DNA of 64,000 nt from positions 1 through 64,000 of the forward strand of contig QNGE01001240.1 of NCBI GenBank assembly GCA_008508345.1, written 5' to 3'. The notes under the pieces are model-generated. The model was not told where the DNA came from. It saw only the letters and a list, made by a program, of their open reading frames with translations, and did not search any database. How positions within the stretch are numbered: position 1 is the stretch's first letter; each line of letters opens with the position of its first letter. Shown here piece after piece: positions 13,696 through 26,246 of this stretch. The stretch comes from Paragonimus westermani. Its lineage: Eukaryota; Platyhelminthes; Trematoda; Plagiorchiida; Troglotrematidae. Made by a program: the position numbers and the translations under genes.

Positions 13696-13749
13696 AGACA
13701 ATGACCCAAGACTCTTATTTAAAGACAGTGTCAAGTTTTTCGTCAGCAG
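13696..13749 (+). CDS. 54-bp phase-1 exon
   Basis: Very strong acceptor TTTGATTTTTCTTGTAG and donor G|GTGAGA. Peptide TMTQDSYLKTVSSFSSA, Ser/Thr-rich, phase 1 at both ends. Confidence 0.78.
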
Positions 13750-13840
13750 GTGAGACGGTAACGATGTTGTAAGATGCTTTAATTATTAAGCCAAGAGCAA
13801 TGATTATAAGCGAATGCGAATTCTCCTATCGAGTTTGCAG

Positions 13841-13939
13841 ACACTGATGTACGAATAGGGAAAGAACCAGTCACACTAATGTTTGAGTTACTTACTCTCG
13901 AAAGCTGTCGAATTTGTCTCACTTACAATCCATCTAGCG
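13841..13939 (+). CDS. 99-bp phase-1 exon
   Basis: Acceptor TCCTATCGAGTTTGCAG; 32 codons with alternating hydrophobic residues, ending CRICLTYNPSS; donor G|GTGTGA is moderate. Phase 1 at both ends. Two Cys. Confidence 0.62.
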
Positions 13940-14374
13940 GTGTGACAGTATCTTTTAGCTGGGATATGATATTGTACATTGAAAATGTACTTAACTGTTA
14001 CGTTTATTTTTTATTCAAACCCACCTCGTAAATGAGTAACAATGGCAGTTTGCCTGGTGACATGAAAATCGAATGGCTGAAACGTTTCAGCTTCGGAGCA
14101 TGCTTATCTCTTCTCCAAGCTGTACTCATCATTAGACTGACTAAAACTCGGTGGTGCTCCAGAGTCAGATGAACAACATAAGTGTGTAATGGGTTGCACT
14201 TTTCAAACGGCATTGCTTATCTGATGAGGATCTCGGTCGGGATCCGTTTCACTGTTCGCTATTCTCCGAATATATGGCTTGATAAACACGTTGCTATTTG
14301 AGTTACACAAGTTTGGATTAAACATCGCCTTATTTTAGTGAAAACTAACCACTTTGTCTCTTGCTCTGTAACAG

Positions 14375-14434
14375 TCCAAACAACCTACAATAATAACACC
14401 TACTCAACCATCACCTGGCAGCCGACCGCATCAC
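14375..14434 (+). CDS. 60-bp phase-1 cassette exon 5
   Basis: Very strong acceptor CTCTTGCTCTGTAACAG and donor C|GTGAGT. Peptide QTTYNNNTYSTITWQPTAS has Tyr 9, Ile 12, Trp 14 and a following Pro. Asn/Thr-rich with a potential N-glycosylation site (NNT). Confidence 0.85.
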
Positions 14435-14699
14435 GTGAGTTGCTTGCAAGTGCACCGTTTAATGAGAGCGGGAATTTAATTTTCTCGAACTTTGATGTCT
14501 GGACAATATTTCATGTATGCAGGTTCCTGACAAATTGCTTCGTGTTCAAAAATCGCCGTTGTGTAAGAGCAGACTTGTGCTAATGCTACGCAACCCTAAA
14601 GAAGCGTCATTTACGAGAAGTGATCCTCTAGATGATGAAATGTGTACAGTTTTCCTGCACTATATGAAGCTAGTTTCCACCCACAAGCGTGCATTTTAG

Positions 14700-14744
14700 A
14701 CAAACCCAATCCGCAAGTAGGTCAAGCTGTTGAACAGACCAAAG
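14700..14744 (+). CDS. 45-bp phase-1 exon
   Basis: Acceptor CAAGCGTGCATTTTAG, donor G|GTGACA. Peptide KPNPQVGQAVEQTK, hydrophilic, phase 1 at both ends. An internal donor would shorten it to 24 bp in the same phase. Confidence 0.58.
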
Positions 14745-15077
14745 GTGACATGCAGATAGCGTACATTTTTCTGCGCAACTGCAAGCAAGCATTGAGTAAG
14801 ACGGTCAGTGTGTCAGTTAGATTACCAAAACCAAGTCATTTACCAAGCTCAATGTTGTGAAAAATAACTTCCCAATGCTGTACACTTTATTGCAACAGAG
14901 AGTTCGTAGACTACGCAGCTCTTGCAAAACTAAGTGTTGAATATGTTGAAGCACGTTTGGTACGTTTCTCCTCTCATGCATTGCATGATGCAAAATTTTG
15001 AATTCGTTGAGGGATGTTTGGTTTGTATGTAGAAAGCCGATCCTTAATTTGTCTTCGTTTGTCTTTGCTTTGTGCAG

Positions 15078-15098
15078 TGAATAATTGTGATGGATTTG
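15078..15098 (+). CDS. possible 21-bp phase-1 micro-exon
   Basis: Very strong acceptor TCTTTGCTTTGTGCAG and donor G|GTACAA flank NNCDGF, phase 1 at both ends. Confidence 0.48.
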
Positions 15099-15839
15099 GT
15101 ACAACAGCAGTATACAAGATGATTGTGATCTATTTATAACCATCACTGCCTACCTATTAAAACTTCCTTTCTTGATATTGTTTGACATGCTTTTACCATC
15201 AACTATGCTTATTAACTAGTGGCGATTTGCAGACTCGTTCTTGGTTGCACCATTTTGGAGGATTTTCCCATTGGATACTTTGTGCATCCATTCAATTCAC
15301 ATTCAAAATGAGAAAACACTTGGATTGCAGTTTTGGTAACAACACCTTATAAATTTAATTCCTCAATCGCTTGACGCTTAATGGACTTGGAAGGTAGTTC
15401 GGTTAACCCGACTGTCTGAATCAACGTTTTGGACCCATTGACTACGCGTTATTGTGCTAATCATCCTGAATTGTTGGCAGCGATTTATTAACCAATGTGA
15501 AACTAAACATTTCAGCCTACATGTGTTTAATTACCACAAATATTCAAACGTCAACAAATCGTTGGAATAGGGTAGAAGTGTGAACAGTGTGTACACGGCA
15601 GGACATCGCAAAATGGCCTTTTCCACAAACAGCCATTTGCTTCGTGAGTCAGTCGTGGCTGTTCCTAGCCTTTTACCATGCCCAAGCTTTCCAAGTGTAG
15701 TTCGTCATTTAATGCCGCAGTATAGCGTGATATCTTTACGGTTTCTCTCATTGAACTAGGTTGCGTGATAAATGGCTATATTTGATTTGAGTTATGAAGC
15801 CATAGTAAGGTTTGCATATAGTCGGGCATCTTCATCTAG

Positions 15840-15881
15840 GGGTGCACAGTGAACATGTTTTTATCGAATGTGTTGAGGTAG
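15840..15881 (+). CDS. 42-bp phase-1 exon
   Basis: Acceptor GGGCATCTTCATCTAG. The in-phase donor is G|GTATTT; an overlapping donor GTAGGT five bases upstream would end in phase 0. Peptide VHSEHVFIECVEV. Confidence 0.65.
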   Translation, partial: GCTVNMFLSNVLR

Positions 15882-16343
15882 GTATTTGACATACTTCTTT
15901 AAGTATTTCAAAGACGGTCTGAAATATAACAGTCGTAGGTTTTATTACGATCAAAAAACGTCGGATAAAATATATTCTACGCTGTGTATTTTGTGAAATG
16001 CTTGGACGCTGAAATCAATAATTTAACTTAGGATGAACCCAGCGTCAGTTTTTTTCAATTTCCAGTGAACTTCCTTGAAACCTCAAATACAAACGAGTTA
16101 TGGTGATAGCAGAAAACGGCGTCATTTTAGTCCTTTGAAACCTAATGGTAGCAGATCTCCTCGCATAGCTCCCTGATTTCAAATGAGGGCATCTTCTCAC
16201 TTCAACACTTAGAGACGACATTCATCTTCATTAATTTGGTTTTGTTTTCGATTTATCAAACATTTGCTTGATTTAGGGCCAAACACTAGATTACACCAGC
16301 GTGCAAATTTCGGCATATACTGAAATTTTATTTCTGAACCTAG

Positions 16344-16394
16344 ATATGATGAGTATCAACGAGAACAAAAAAGATCTAATGTTTCTTCTGGAAG
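16344..16394 (+). CDS. 51-bp phase-1 exon
   Basis: Strong acceptor TTTATTTCTGAACCTAG and donor G|GTATCT. Peptide MMSINENKKDLMFLLE, phase 1 at both ends; helix-like, unlike the beta-type 60-bp units. Confidence 0.72.
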
Positions 16395-16517
16395 GTATCT
16401 CGTTGAAAAAGTTATTTAAATACGAGAGCTGCAGCTGAATGTGTGACGTCCAAATTGATGTCAATCGAATGCCCGATCACGTATCAGTAGCATACCGCAA
16501 CGGTTACTTCCAACTAG

Positions 16518-16637
16518 ACCCGCTTTACAAGTCCGTATATTCACTTGAAGGATTTTCAGGAGAGATGGATGACAACACTTGCATGGTATTAAAAACTGTG
16601 AATGTTGTAGTGGATCACGTTTCACCACAGACAAATC
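16518..16637 (+). CDS. 120-bp phase-1 exon (2 x 60)
   Basis: Acceptor GGTTACTTCCAACTAG, donor C|GTAAGT (perfect). 39 codons beginning PLYKSVYSLEGFSGE and ending VVVDHVSPQTN. Exactly twice the 60-bp unit. An internal acceptor at 16559-16560 also preserves phase 1, so the 5' boundary could be alternative. Confidence 0.75.
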
Positions 16638-17451
16638 GTAAGTGCGGAATTAACAATCGGACATCAAGATATATGGACTTACTCCTAATTCTTATCGTTG
16701 TATCTCTGTAACTTGAACTGTCCGTGGTACTGTTCACGTGGCTCACTTGCGGACAGTGAGCTAACGTTGATGTCTAAAGAAACATACGAATTCTTTGCCC
16801 TTGTTGAATGGCAAGTGGAGTTACTCACTGTCAACAACGATTAGACAGGACGTAAAGTTTTATGTAGACTTGAAGAGTTGAGGTTAAATACTTGATTAGC
16901 AGTCACATTTTTATTTGTTAACAAGGTTAAGGATTGAAGAAAACAAATCCAAACATTGGTAAGCGGTCGGACTTCGTCTGTATAGCATGAGCTCGTTCGG
17001 ACCGTAATCTGTTGATCATCCCTTTTGCACAGGACACAAGCCTTGTCTTAATCAAGGATTTGTTTAGCCCCACTTTTCATCACAGAAACATCGAAGTCAG
17101 GGGCCAATGTTCCTTTGTTCCCAAACAATGCTCAGCTTTTTCACATTGTTGATGAGGGAGATATTCAATGTCTCATTAAATCTGGCTAGCAGTTTTGCTA
17201 TGAGGGTTTACGAGTCAAGTTGAGGTGAGTAGTTCCGCCACAATAGCCGGTCGAATAATGCATAAGGAACTGTCCTGAACTCGTCAACAAATTTCCAGAT
17301 TGAAAGTAATCCGTTAACTCACCTACTTTGTTAAATAACTACTAAATTTTCTTTTGGCCTAGGAAGCTTTGAGGGACCCATTTCATATATTTTTAAATTG
17401 TTAAAACATTTGCCTGTAATCACTCAAATTTTTCTCACCGTTCATCAACAG

Positions 17452-17511
17452 CATCCTGGTGTCCACCGGTAACGCTTAGCTGGGGAAAGTGTGCGGACCA
17501 ACTTCCATTGA
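17452..17511 (+). CDS. 60-bp phase-1 cassette exon 6
   Basis: Acceptor CACCGTTCATCAACAG, donor A|GTGAGT (perfect). Peptide SWCPPVTLSWGKCADQLPL with two Cys, phase 1 at both ends. Only 240 bp separates it from the next 60-bp exon. Confidence 0.8.
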
Positions 17512-17751
17512 GTGAGTGTTCAATCCTGAAGCAGTAAATTTTTGTACACTTATTGGAATTACTGAAAAGCTTCAGTTTGTACCGTGTGTGTCTGTGGTAT
17601 TTCGTCTTTAACCATTACTTGTTCGCCGAGGAACTTTCTGAATACTGCAGCTTTGAATGTATGGCCTTACTGATGCCCAAAGTGAATTGCTACTTTCAAA
17701 TCTTTCTTCGTTCAAACCAACTATTCTTGTGTTTAATTCCAATCAATTCAG

Positions 17752-17811
17752 AAGGATATTTTCTTTCACTCAACATACTTTGGTTTATTAGTATGAGTGA
17801 ACAAAATTTTG
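17752..17811 (+). CDS. 60-bp phase-1 cassette exon 7
   Basis: Acceptor TTCCAATCAATTCAG, donor G|GTATCG. Peptide GYFLSLNILWFISMSEQNF, unusually hydrophobic, Leu 9 and Ile 12. In-phase donors also exist at 17791 and 17797 (39- and 45-bp variants). Confidence 0.7.
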
Positions 17812-18023
17812 GTATCGGGAGAGAGTGCAGGCTGTATGAAAATCTCAGGTTGCTACCAAGTCACCATGTGCACGCTGACTTCGAGGTTATCCACTTGCGG
17901 TATTCGACTTTATTCAACACTTAACAGCATGGATATACCGAACGAGATTCACTATCAAAATTCATCATTATACTCCCGAACAAGGAGGATGAAACCGAAA
18001 CTATGCGACCGGCTTCGTTTTTG

Positions 18024-20318
18024 GTGAGAATCAACAAGCAAATATAATTTAAAATAAGTTGAATCCAGGAGCATATATTGTTCCTAATAGAAGTTTTCCA
18101 AAAACTGAACATTCTTCTGATTGGTACCGCTTGCTACAAGACGACAAAGATACCTTGTGTGTGATCCGTCAACAAATCGCTTGTTCAAATATCATTAAAG
18201 TGTAAAATGTCTATATTGGCTGAAGGTATTCAACGGGTACACTTTTACGAGCCAGCCAACAAAGTAACGCTTTGGTAAATACGAATGCTTAGTTACCAAA
18301 AACATAATAGGCGATAGCACACTAGGACAGGATAAGGAGTTAAAAATAGGGAAATTAATGTGGGTAACACTGACACGGATTACTAGCTAAGACAAACATA
18401 CTATGATAAACAGATAGAGGCAAGGTAACCAAACAAAGACTTGATTAACTAATCACAAACATCCAAATCCCGCTGTTGACAGCTTACCAACCAGTGAGAG
18501 GCAGGTAAACATGAGTAACCTCCTTTTTGAGAGAGTGGGGGAAAAGCTACATTGGTAGATCACCATAACTCACAAACGGAACTTGCGTTGTTGATTGACA
18601 TTCTTTGGCGGATTTTTCTGATTCACTCCCAGGCAGAGTATTTTTAATCTGTGCTTGCATAAACTGCATACTTCATAAGCATCGGGTGTACCTTGAAGGA
18701 CCAGCGTAGAAATTGGGTTCATCCGTTAGCGAAGCAAACATATCCGTTGATTACAAAACAGCTGATGAAGGACACCCGAGGTGGTTGAAGCGTACAGTAT
18801 TACAACTTGCTCGTAACGTGGTGTTATTCCCAGTCTATGTATGAACAGCATGTTAAACACGACATCCAAACTGTTTGACCTCATTCGTGATAAATTTGAT
18901 GCGGATATCTTAAAACAAAAATACTCTGAAGACTCCGAGTAATTTTCCCACTTGTTTTTTCTTGATAGTGTATCTGGTGGAGTTCTCAAACTTTATGTGC
19001 CAAGCCGGAGTAGGGTTAATTGGCGTGTCAGTGTAAACTTGCTGAGTCACGTTGATTTTTGAAAGGGTTTCTCGTGCTCCCTTAGTGCGAAAAGTGACTG
19101 ATTTGACAAAACAATCATTATTAGACCAGAGCCTTCCGTTCACAAGCACTTGGAAGCAATATAAGAGAGGTTGAATTAACTGAACACTCTTCTGATGGTT
19201 ACTTTAACTAACACGTTTGCCTATCTGGTTTACTAACCGAAGGAAACCGAGAGTGAAGTGCATAGGGAGCCTTTTCTTGAAAGACCTTTTTCAGCATGCA
19301 GGAATACTATATTCAGTCGGCTGCATACAAATTGAATGGAGGTACCTAAGGAACGCACTGGTTGTGAATAGATATCTGGAGGAATTCGATGAAACTACTT
19401 TTGAATAACTGTGTTATGTTATCAACCACTATTACCAGCAAAGAAACCGGATCTTGTCAGCCTTTCTTGAACAGGAGATTACAATGCGAACAAATCAATA
19501 CGAGATGCAGAATCCGCACAAAAGCGTGCTGGATACTTCTCACCGGCAGGACTGACCTTCACTGATCGTAATTTTCCCCAGAAATTCCTTCTGTTAGATC
19601 GCTTACGAGTTGATATGCAATTCTGATGGCATCAGGCAAAAGTGTGGTCTATTTCACTTCAACCATTGCAAACAAACAAATAGGCAGTTTAGGTCTCTTT
19701 AGGAAACCTGGCGTCCTCGATGGCGAAACACCCCATGTTTGACTTTGATGCCTCGTTAACCGTTCTGCTACTCTATCCCACTCTCGTGAAGTAACTGTTT
19801 ACAGAGACGCTTTTGCTTAACCGCCACATACCATAAGATACGCACATACAAGTCCGACCGTTGCGGGACTGAATCTGTTTATCTCGTCTCGATAGGTAGT
19901 GGTACGATGCTGGTTTGATCCATTTCCGTTGTCGTCGTGCATCAAGCATTTGTGACTGAATGCCATATGTAATTGATTAATGAGAACAAACAGAATGCCT
20001 GCAATTTGCCACGTGTGTCTCCTTGTCCTTAAGATCAGATGGATAAATGGAATTCGGCGTTTCATTTACCTCTGACACTGACGGCACACTCCCTGACAGC
20101 GGTTATTGCTGTCCTTTGATTAACGCATTTAATCGTCTGTCGTTGAATGTGCGACCTATGGATTCTTACTGACCGCTCGCTCTCCAAATCACTTCGTTTA
20201 ACAAGTCGAAACTACTGTTCAGCTCTGGGGTATTCATTTAATTTCCTCCGTTGTGTATTTTTCGTTCAACATTTGGAAAGTTCCAAGATTATGACCTCTC
20301 TTTGAACTGTCGCTCCAG
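18024..20318. other. probable intron
   Basis: Only weak phase-1 candidates (18762-18791, DEGHPRWLK; 19475-19525, DYNANKSIRDAESAQK with a poor donor). Segment 18834-18938 has good splice sites but is open only in phase 2. No repeat recognised. Confidence 0.45.
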
Positions 20319-20378
20319 ATACTATGGTCATGGACATAACAACGCACGCCATGGTCAATCGTTCAATTTACAACGCAG
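20319..20378 (+). CDS. 60-bp phase-1 cassette exon 8
   Basis: Acceptor TTTGAACTGTCGCTCCAG, donor G|GTATGT. Peptide TMVMDITTHAMVNRSIYNA, His 9, Val 12, potential N-glycosylation site NRS. Phase 1 at both ends. Confidence 0.83.
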
Positions 20379-21984
20379 GTATGTGTAGCCCTGCAGGTAG
20401 CGAAGATTTCCACAGTCAAAATAATGTAGGAATTAATTGTCGATAAATTTCCACAACCTTTGCACTAACGAGAGGTTATGCAGTTATGGGAATGGATTTG
20501 GTCAGTGGAGCTCTATACTCGTAAAAACATGTTACAAAACGTGGTAGACTGATTATATAACATAGAAACACAATACTCACAATGTAGCTGTGCAAATAAG
20601 TTTTTATCATTTATCAACATGATAAACAAATTGGTACTACCCCATCTCTAGAACAACGAATCATATGACACCATCTGTTTGTTCCACTTCCTCCCTGACT
20701 CCATCTTTGCGGATCCTAATTCATAACCTTAAAATATCTTTCATGCGTTGTCATGTACGGTCTGCTGTGATCCAGCTGAACGGAACTAGACAGCAGTATG
20801 GTTATGTAATACGTTCATTTTTCATACGTGCATTTTAATAGTAAACATGTTAGATATGCATGAGCAATAAGAACAATCGTGAAGCGGAATAAAACCAAAG
20901 ATTGACTAGAAACTCGAGTGACACTCACATCCAGATCCACGGCATACAGATAAAAACACTTGCTGACTGTTCACTTAATGAAGATGATTGTGAATATAAA
21001 CCTGCAAGCAGACGATAAATTGAACATCAGTACACACCCGTCCTATCCCTGGAACATGAATTAATATTTTTAGGGCTTGTGTATATCATCACTTTCGTGA
21101 CTGAGGTCGTCGTGTAGCGTTTGTTTACTAAAACCTGCTACTGTGTGTTCAAAGCCCCCAAAGACTTATCAAAGGATCACAATGACAAACCTTATTATGA
21201 ATGATTACAAGGAAGTGTGATCAAGTGATATGTTTTTTCATTCAAGTGCGTCGACTGAATACAAACGGGACAACACTCTGGGAGTTGGTCTGGGATTTTG
21301 CCTTGTTTGGTAGGTTCAGAATGCGCATTTCTAAAATGATTCGTCAATTACGAAATGTTTTTTTAATTTCTGAATAAGAACAATGAATAAAAGTTCGTTT
21401 ATGCGACAGAGACACGCTGCAGTGTTATGAAAAAATAACTGTTCTCTCTCTCTGTTCTCTAGTTTCGATGAAAAAACCTGAATACTGAGAACAGTGGGGA
21501 CAGACTATTTGAGAGTGTTCTGTGTTTGTAGGGCTTTGTAATCCAAACAAGCTTTTATGATGGACCCAGTTACGAGAAGGTAAATTCTATCGAGTTTCAG
21601 AAATATGTTCACATGGTCAATGTTACTTATCGCATTGGTTTAACCAATACTTCGAGGATTGCATACGATTAGCAAACTGACACAGTCTTTGTCGGTTAAC
21701 GAGTGTATAACCTTAGCTGCATCAACTGTTTTGTGTGGTTGCGGAACAGTTAACATTCCACTGGAACTGGAAATAGATAAGAACGTTGTTACTCAACCCA
21801 TTGGTTTGCTTTATACGCATCCGAGTAGTTTCAGATTTTTGCTTGAAGAGAGTAGCTATCCAGTTATCTTCCGACATCTACTTAGTGTAATACTTTCTGT
21901 AGAAGTGCTCTCCCTAAGGACGACAGAACTTTCTAACCCGTGATGTAGTGGAAATGCTGAACTCATGAATCAGTCGTTTGACAG
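20379..21984. other. probable intron
   Basis: No phase-1 exon seen. A very long pyrimidine tract precedes AG at 21461-21462 but no in-frame donor follows. 21532-21579 (GFVIQTSFYDGPSYEK) has excellent sites but is open only in phase 0. Confidence 0.45.
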
Positions 21985-22023
21985 AGCGCGACGTATCATC
22001 TACACTGAATTGGAACCTGTCCT
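21985..22023 (+). CDS. 39-bp phase-1 exon, tentative
   Basis: Acceptor AATCAGTCGTTTGACAG, donor T|GTATGT. Peptide RDVSSTLNWNLS with NLS sequon, phase 1 at both ends. Confidence 0.5.
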
Positions 22024-22059
22024 GTATGTTATACTTGCAAAATTTGCACCCTATTTTAG

Positions 22060-22125
22060 CTGTCTCGTTGAAATTGTTCTCCGAAAGCAAAATTCACGGG
22101 GGGCGAGCGCTTTCGTGCTTCACTG
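22060..22125 (+). CDS. 66-bp phase-1 exon
   Basis: Acceptor TTTGCACCCTATTTTAG, donor G|GTTGAG (fair). 21 codons starting VSLKLFSESKIHGG, phase 1 at both ends, separated from the preceding tentative exon by only 36 bp, so at most one of the two is likely used in a transcript. Confidence 0.5.
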
Positions 22126-22507
22126 GTTGAGATTAGTCACATATTGAACCATGTCTAAACGTGTAAATTATTGACGGGCAGCAAGTTTGCCCAGTCCACA
22201 CGCAGCACTTAAATTCGATTTCGTTAACAGGTGCATATCACGAACCAGAGTTTGATAGGGGACGCAAGCAAACGTTCGCGGTTAAACCTCCCCAAGAAAA
22301 TCACGTACGAGTTGCGAAAAATGGCTGAAGGTAGTAGACGGAACTTGAGAAAATAAAGTAACTACGGTGGTAATTTTGTACATATTATCAACAATATCAA
22401 TAATAACCTGGAAAGCCACACATTTCATGACAAAGTTCACAGTATGGAGAAGATCCGAAAACTAGATTTCAGTATTCGCGTTCCGTGTGCATTATTGCGA
22501 TCCACAG

Positions 22508-22561
22508 TTACTGAAATTTTTGAAACCGCTGCGATTGTATGGCGTGTCCGAAGAATTTGTT
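22508..22561 (+). CDS. 54-bp phase-1 exon, tentative 5' end
   Basis: Donor T|GTGAGT is perfect. The acceptor GCGATCCACAG gives TEIFETAAIVWRVRRIC in phase 1. A better acceptor 35 bp upstream gives a longer open exon that would end in phase 0. Confidence 0.5.
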
Positions 22562-23010
22562 GTGAGTCTCAGTCAGTCAATCAGTTTTTATAGATTAATC
22601 GGTAGTTTTTTCAGGTGTCCTACTTACTTGTCCGGGTTAAAGACGTTATTTCGAACTTTGTTTGCATATGATTGTCCCGTTCTTAGTAGTCAGTAAGAAA
22701 TGACGAAATTTCCTCTTCCGCCACATTCTGTCCAGGCTTCTGAAGAAATGTAGCTCTTATGAACAACAATCACAGTCTAGCACCACACATATTCGATTGT
22801 TTCCTGACATGTCGCTCTGGAGAAGCAGTTCACCACTTGCAGAGCGAAAAAATTTGACTACACAGTTACTGATCGTGTCTTCTTTTTGGAACAGTTAGGC
22901 AACTCGATCACTACTCACAAAATATTGTCCCTAAATATTTGGATGACTCCTACCATTTTCAGTTTGAGAGAGGCTGAACATATGCTGTCGTTCAACTTTC
23001 AGTCATTCAG

Positions 23011-23040
23011 GGTTGATAACCTTTGGCGTGGATAGAACGG
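23011..23040 (+). CDS. 30-bp phase-1 micro-exon, tentative
   Basis: Acceptor AACTTTCAGTCATTCAG, donor G|GTGTTT. Peptide LITFGVDRT, phase 1 at both ends. Confidence 0.45.
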
Positions 23041-23221
23041 GTGTTTACTGGGTTTAGTCACGGCGAGGTGTTCCCGTGTCTCCACCTGGATGGCAGATAT
23101 ATGATCTAACGTTAGTGGCGTCTAACCACTAACGAAATAGTGTCAACACGGCCTAACTTTCCGTTAAAACTGCATATCAGTAAGCTTCACTTGAAACAAA
23201 ACATTGTATTCATGTGATCAG

Positions 23222-23281
23222 AGAAACAAACGCTTGGGACCGTGGAATACTGGACACATTCATGGAATTCTACGCATAAAG
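23222..23281 (+). CDS. 60-bp phase-1 cassette exon 9
   Basis: Acceptor TTGTATTCATGTGATCAG, donor G|GTGAGT (perfect). Peptide KQTLGTVEYWTHSWNSTHK with Tyr 9, Trp 14 and an NST sequon. A further 60-bp phase-1 open segment (23346-23405, donor only fair) begins 64 bp downstream. Confidence 0.83.
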
Positions 23282-24315
23282 GTGAGTAAACTACGGTCTT
23301 GTTTTGATGTAATATCCCGAAATAAGGAATGCTATGTTTTTCTAGCGTTACGTCTTTTGGTAAGGGTTGTGATTGCAATAAGGTGTTTCCGTTTTTCTAG
23401 TGTGTGTACACGCATGTATAACAGAACACGACTGCTCACTTTACACTTGTTGTCTGCTAAATCAAGCTGTCGGATAAACTAACTGTACTACTGCACTTGT
23501 CAAGTGGTCTGGGACCATGCAACGGCTGGCTTGACGGTACGACATCTAGGAAGCAAATCGTACGCCCACCGGCGATGAATTAACGAGTGCTATGACCTAG
23601 AATGTATAAATGCTTGATAAATTATATCCAGCGGCAAAGCTAAACGCGGGCTATGAAGCTTGGCTCACTTTCCTTACTCGTTTGTCAGCACGACCGACTT
23701 TTTGTTCCCGAATGTTCAAGGTTGTCGACCATCAGAGATGTGCCGTCACAAACTGACTGAAAGTATTTCAACCATAGTTAAGAAATGAAGTGTCCGCGAC
23801 AGAATTAGTGGGACGGTTTGAAATATAGACTTTTCAAGCTGTAAGTTCACCTAGGATACTTTCTGTAACAACAGGTATGGTTTGAAAAATATGTATATGA
23901 TAATTGCCGAAATAAATGTTTTCTTCGATCGCCACGGCAACCCAGTATATGGCAGTGATTCTTACCAAGGATTGCTTAGAGTCTCACGAACTTTCGGAGC
24001 CAGGCTGTGAAGAACAAGCATGTTTGATATGCCTTCTTCAATCCTAACCTGTAACCACTTTTGTGCATAGATCATGGAATAAGTCACTTTCTAATCCAAT
24101 TCTTGTCAGAGAAACCAACAAATCTAGCGTAGGTTGCTCAAGCGTAATGTTATCTAATGAACGATGGAGGTTGTTATGTGGTTACCTGCCCAATTTTTTG
24201 TGGAGTTGTTTTAGCATATCCCACCGAATGTTTTTTTCATTCGAGGATGTAATCTCTAGTAAATCGATCTTTGCCGTAGCATATCTAATTGTAACTGATT
24301 TCATGTTTTCCGCAG

Positions 24316-24375
24316 GAGTGCTGCGGCTGATGGAAGTGCAGTATGCTGAAGTACACCGAAGTATAAGTCGAACCG
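24316..24375 (+). CDS. 60-bp phase-1 cassette exon 10
   Basis: Acceptor TTTCATGTTTTCCGCAG, donor G|GTGAGT (perfect). Peptide VLRLMEVQYAEVHRSISRT, Tyr 9 and Val 12, phase 1 at both ends. Confidence 0.85.
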
Positions 24376-26246
24376 GTGAGTCATTAGTGTTTGCAACTCA
24401 ATTTCAACTCCATTTTTTCACTGATTCGGTCTAAAGATCTAATTTTGATATTGTGGACAAGTGGCTGCTACAACAAACCATCTCATCGTCGCCCTTGCAT
24501 AAGTCGGTTTTCCACTTCAGTGCTCAAAACCACTAACGTTTGTCTTAGTGGACTTAATTTTTATTAAATAGGGTTCAAGTGACAGACGTCTGCGCATTCC
24601 AGAGCAAAGCATAGCTGGTAGGAAGCCTCATTTATACGAATCATGGGCCAGTTTATCCTTATCGAAAGCCGGTTTATCTCCGTCAGTCATATATTTCTAT
24701 TCAAAACCATGCTTTCAACATTGGTGAACGTGTGACAAAAACCTGGTGCAAACCAAACCTTCGCTGAAGAGGCCTATTTGGCACAAACTTTAATATTAAA
24801 TAGAGCACGTTGCAGACAGTTCAAAAGAGATTGCATCTTATTGCGCCTATTTGCGGTAACTATTACGCCGACAAAAGAAGTCATATTAAGTTAAAATCCT
24901 GCACGATTCATGCCAGTTTCTATTGCGTTAATCTAGAGAACTGAAACAATTTGCCTTAATTTTCACAACTTAATTTACGATGTACCTTTAGTTCATGAAA
25001 CACCTTTCGGTGTGGGCAACTATTTTTTCCGAGGAGTTAACTAAGATTATTTCAAAAAGTTGAGCTAAATCGTCGAGCTTAATTCACGAGGCTAGTAACC
25101 CATTAACAAGCTGCTGATTGCGGCACATTGCATGGCAGTAAACCTGTTGGTGCCAGGTACATTGTCTGAATCTTTAAAGTTGCGTAAATGTGCCGCCTCA
25201 CACTAACCGAACACCATCCTACATGCCGTTACTAAGAAGCCAGCCGTAGGAAGCAGTCGGCCCCAGTAAGTATTTAAACAGAATAAGTCAGGATATTCGA
25301 GTGTACTGAGTGATTAACCATATGAGGTCATTAGTGAATCTTAGATAACGGGTAGCGGACACTTCAGTTCACCAAATATGAGCTGGAAATTTTAATATTT
25401 ACCTTACATGGCAGATCACTTGAGTCGTGACGTCAACGCACATAGATTCTAGATATGTTCTGACATACCTCCAACATGACTTCATGGGTAGTGTGCTTAG
25501 GTGAAAGCTTTGATCAGAGGTCAAGACTTGCTTTTGACAGATTAATAGCCGGAACGTTTCTTCGTTATCTATGACATCTTGACGTGATACAATAACGTCG
25601 AAATGAACCAGTGCCATCAGGGATTTTGAGTAAGACATCAGGGAGTAGTTTAGACGAGGAGACTCACCGTGGGGTTTAACTATTAAGGCTTGACCGTAAT
25701 CGTAAGGTCGGATCATTCATTCATTATGGATGAAACCCAAGACTGATTATGCTTTCATCCTGAAAAGAATGTTTTTGGTTAAGTGAAAGTTTCAAGGAAC
25801 CCTACTCGGATTGCTACATCTTCGTTCCCATAAATTGCTCCTCACTTCAACCAATAGTACACTTCAAGAAAGTCAAGAGAAACGGAGCATAAGTGATAAC
25901 TAAGCACGCTCACGATGTACCTGTTGTAATGGTAATCGGAAGAAATCCACTGTATCGGGCTTCAGAATGCTGCTCCGGTTTAACCATCGGATTGGCTGTC
26001 AACTAATTGATAGTTTTTCATATAAAGCTTAATTTTCTACCTCACGAGATGTATTTCATAAGATCAATATCAGGCATACAGCGGTTTGGTTGTACTTATG
26101 CCATACAATCATCAACTAAGTAACTTTCAACATGTTAAATTCCGAACGACTGCTCTCACTTATTTCAAGCTGATTCTTAGTCGAAACTATCTGGTCATGT
26201 AAAAGTGTACCTGTACAAAAAATTGTGCGCTGTTTCAACATCGCAG
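24376..26246. other. probable intron
   Basis: Only weak, very short phase-1 candidates (for example 24603-24617, QSIA). No repeat recognised. Confidence 0.45.

Noticed and set aside
17363..17458. 96-bp phase-1 segment with an excellent acceptor
   Set aside because: Its donor is poor and it overlaps the better-supported 60-bp exon at 17452-17511.
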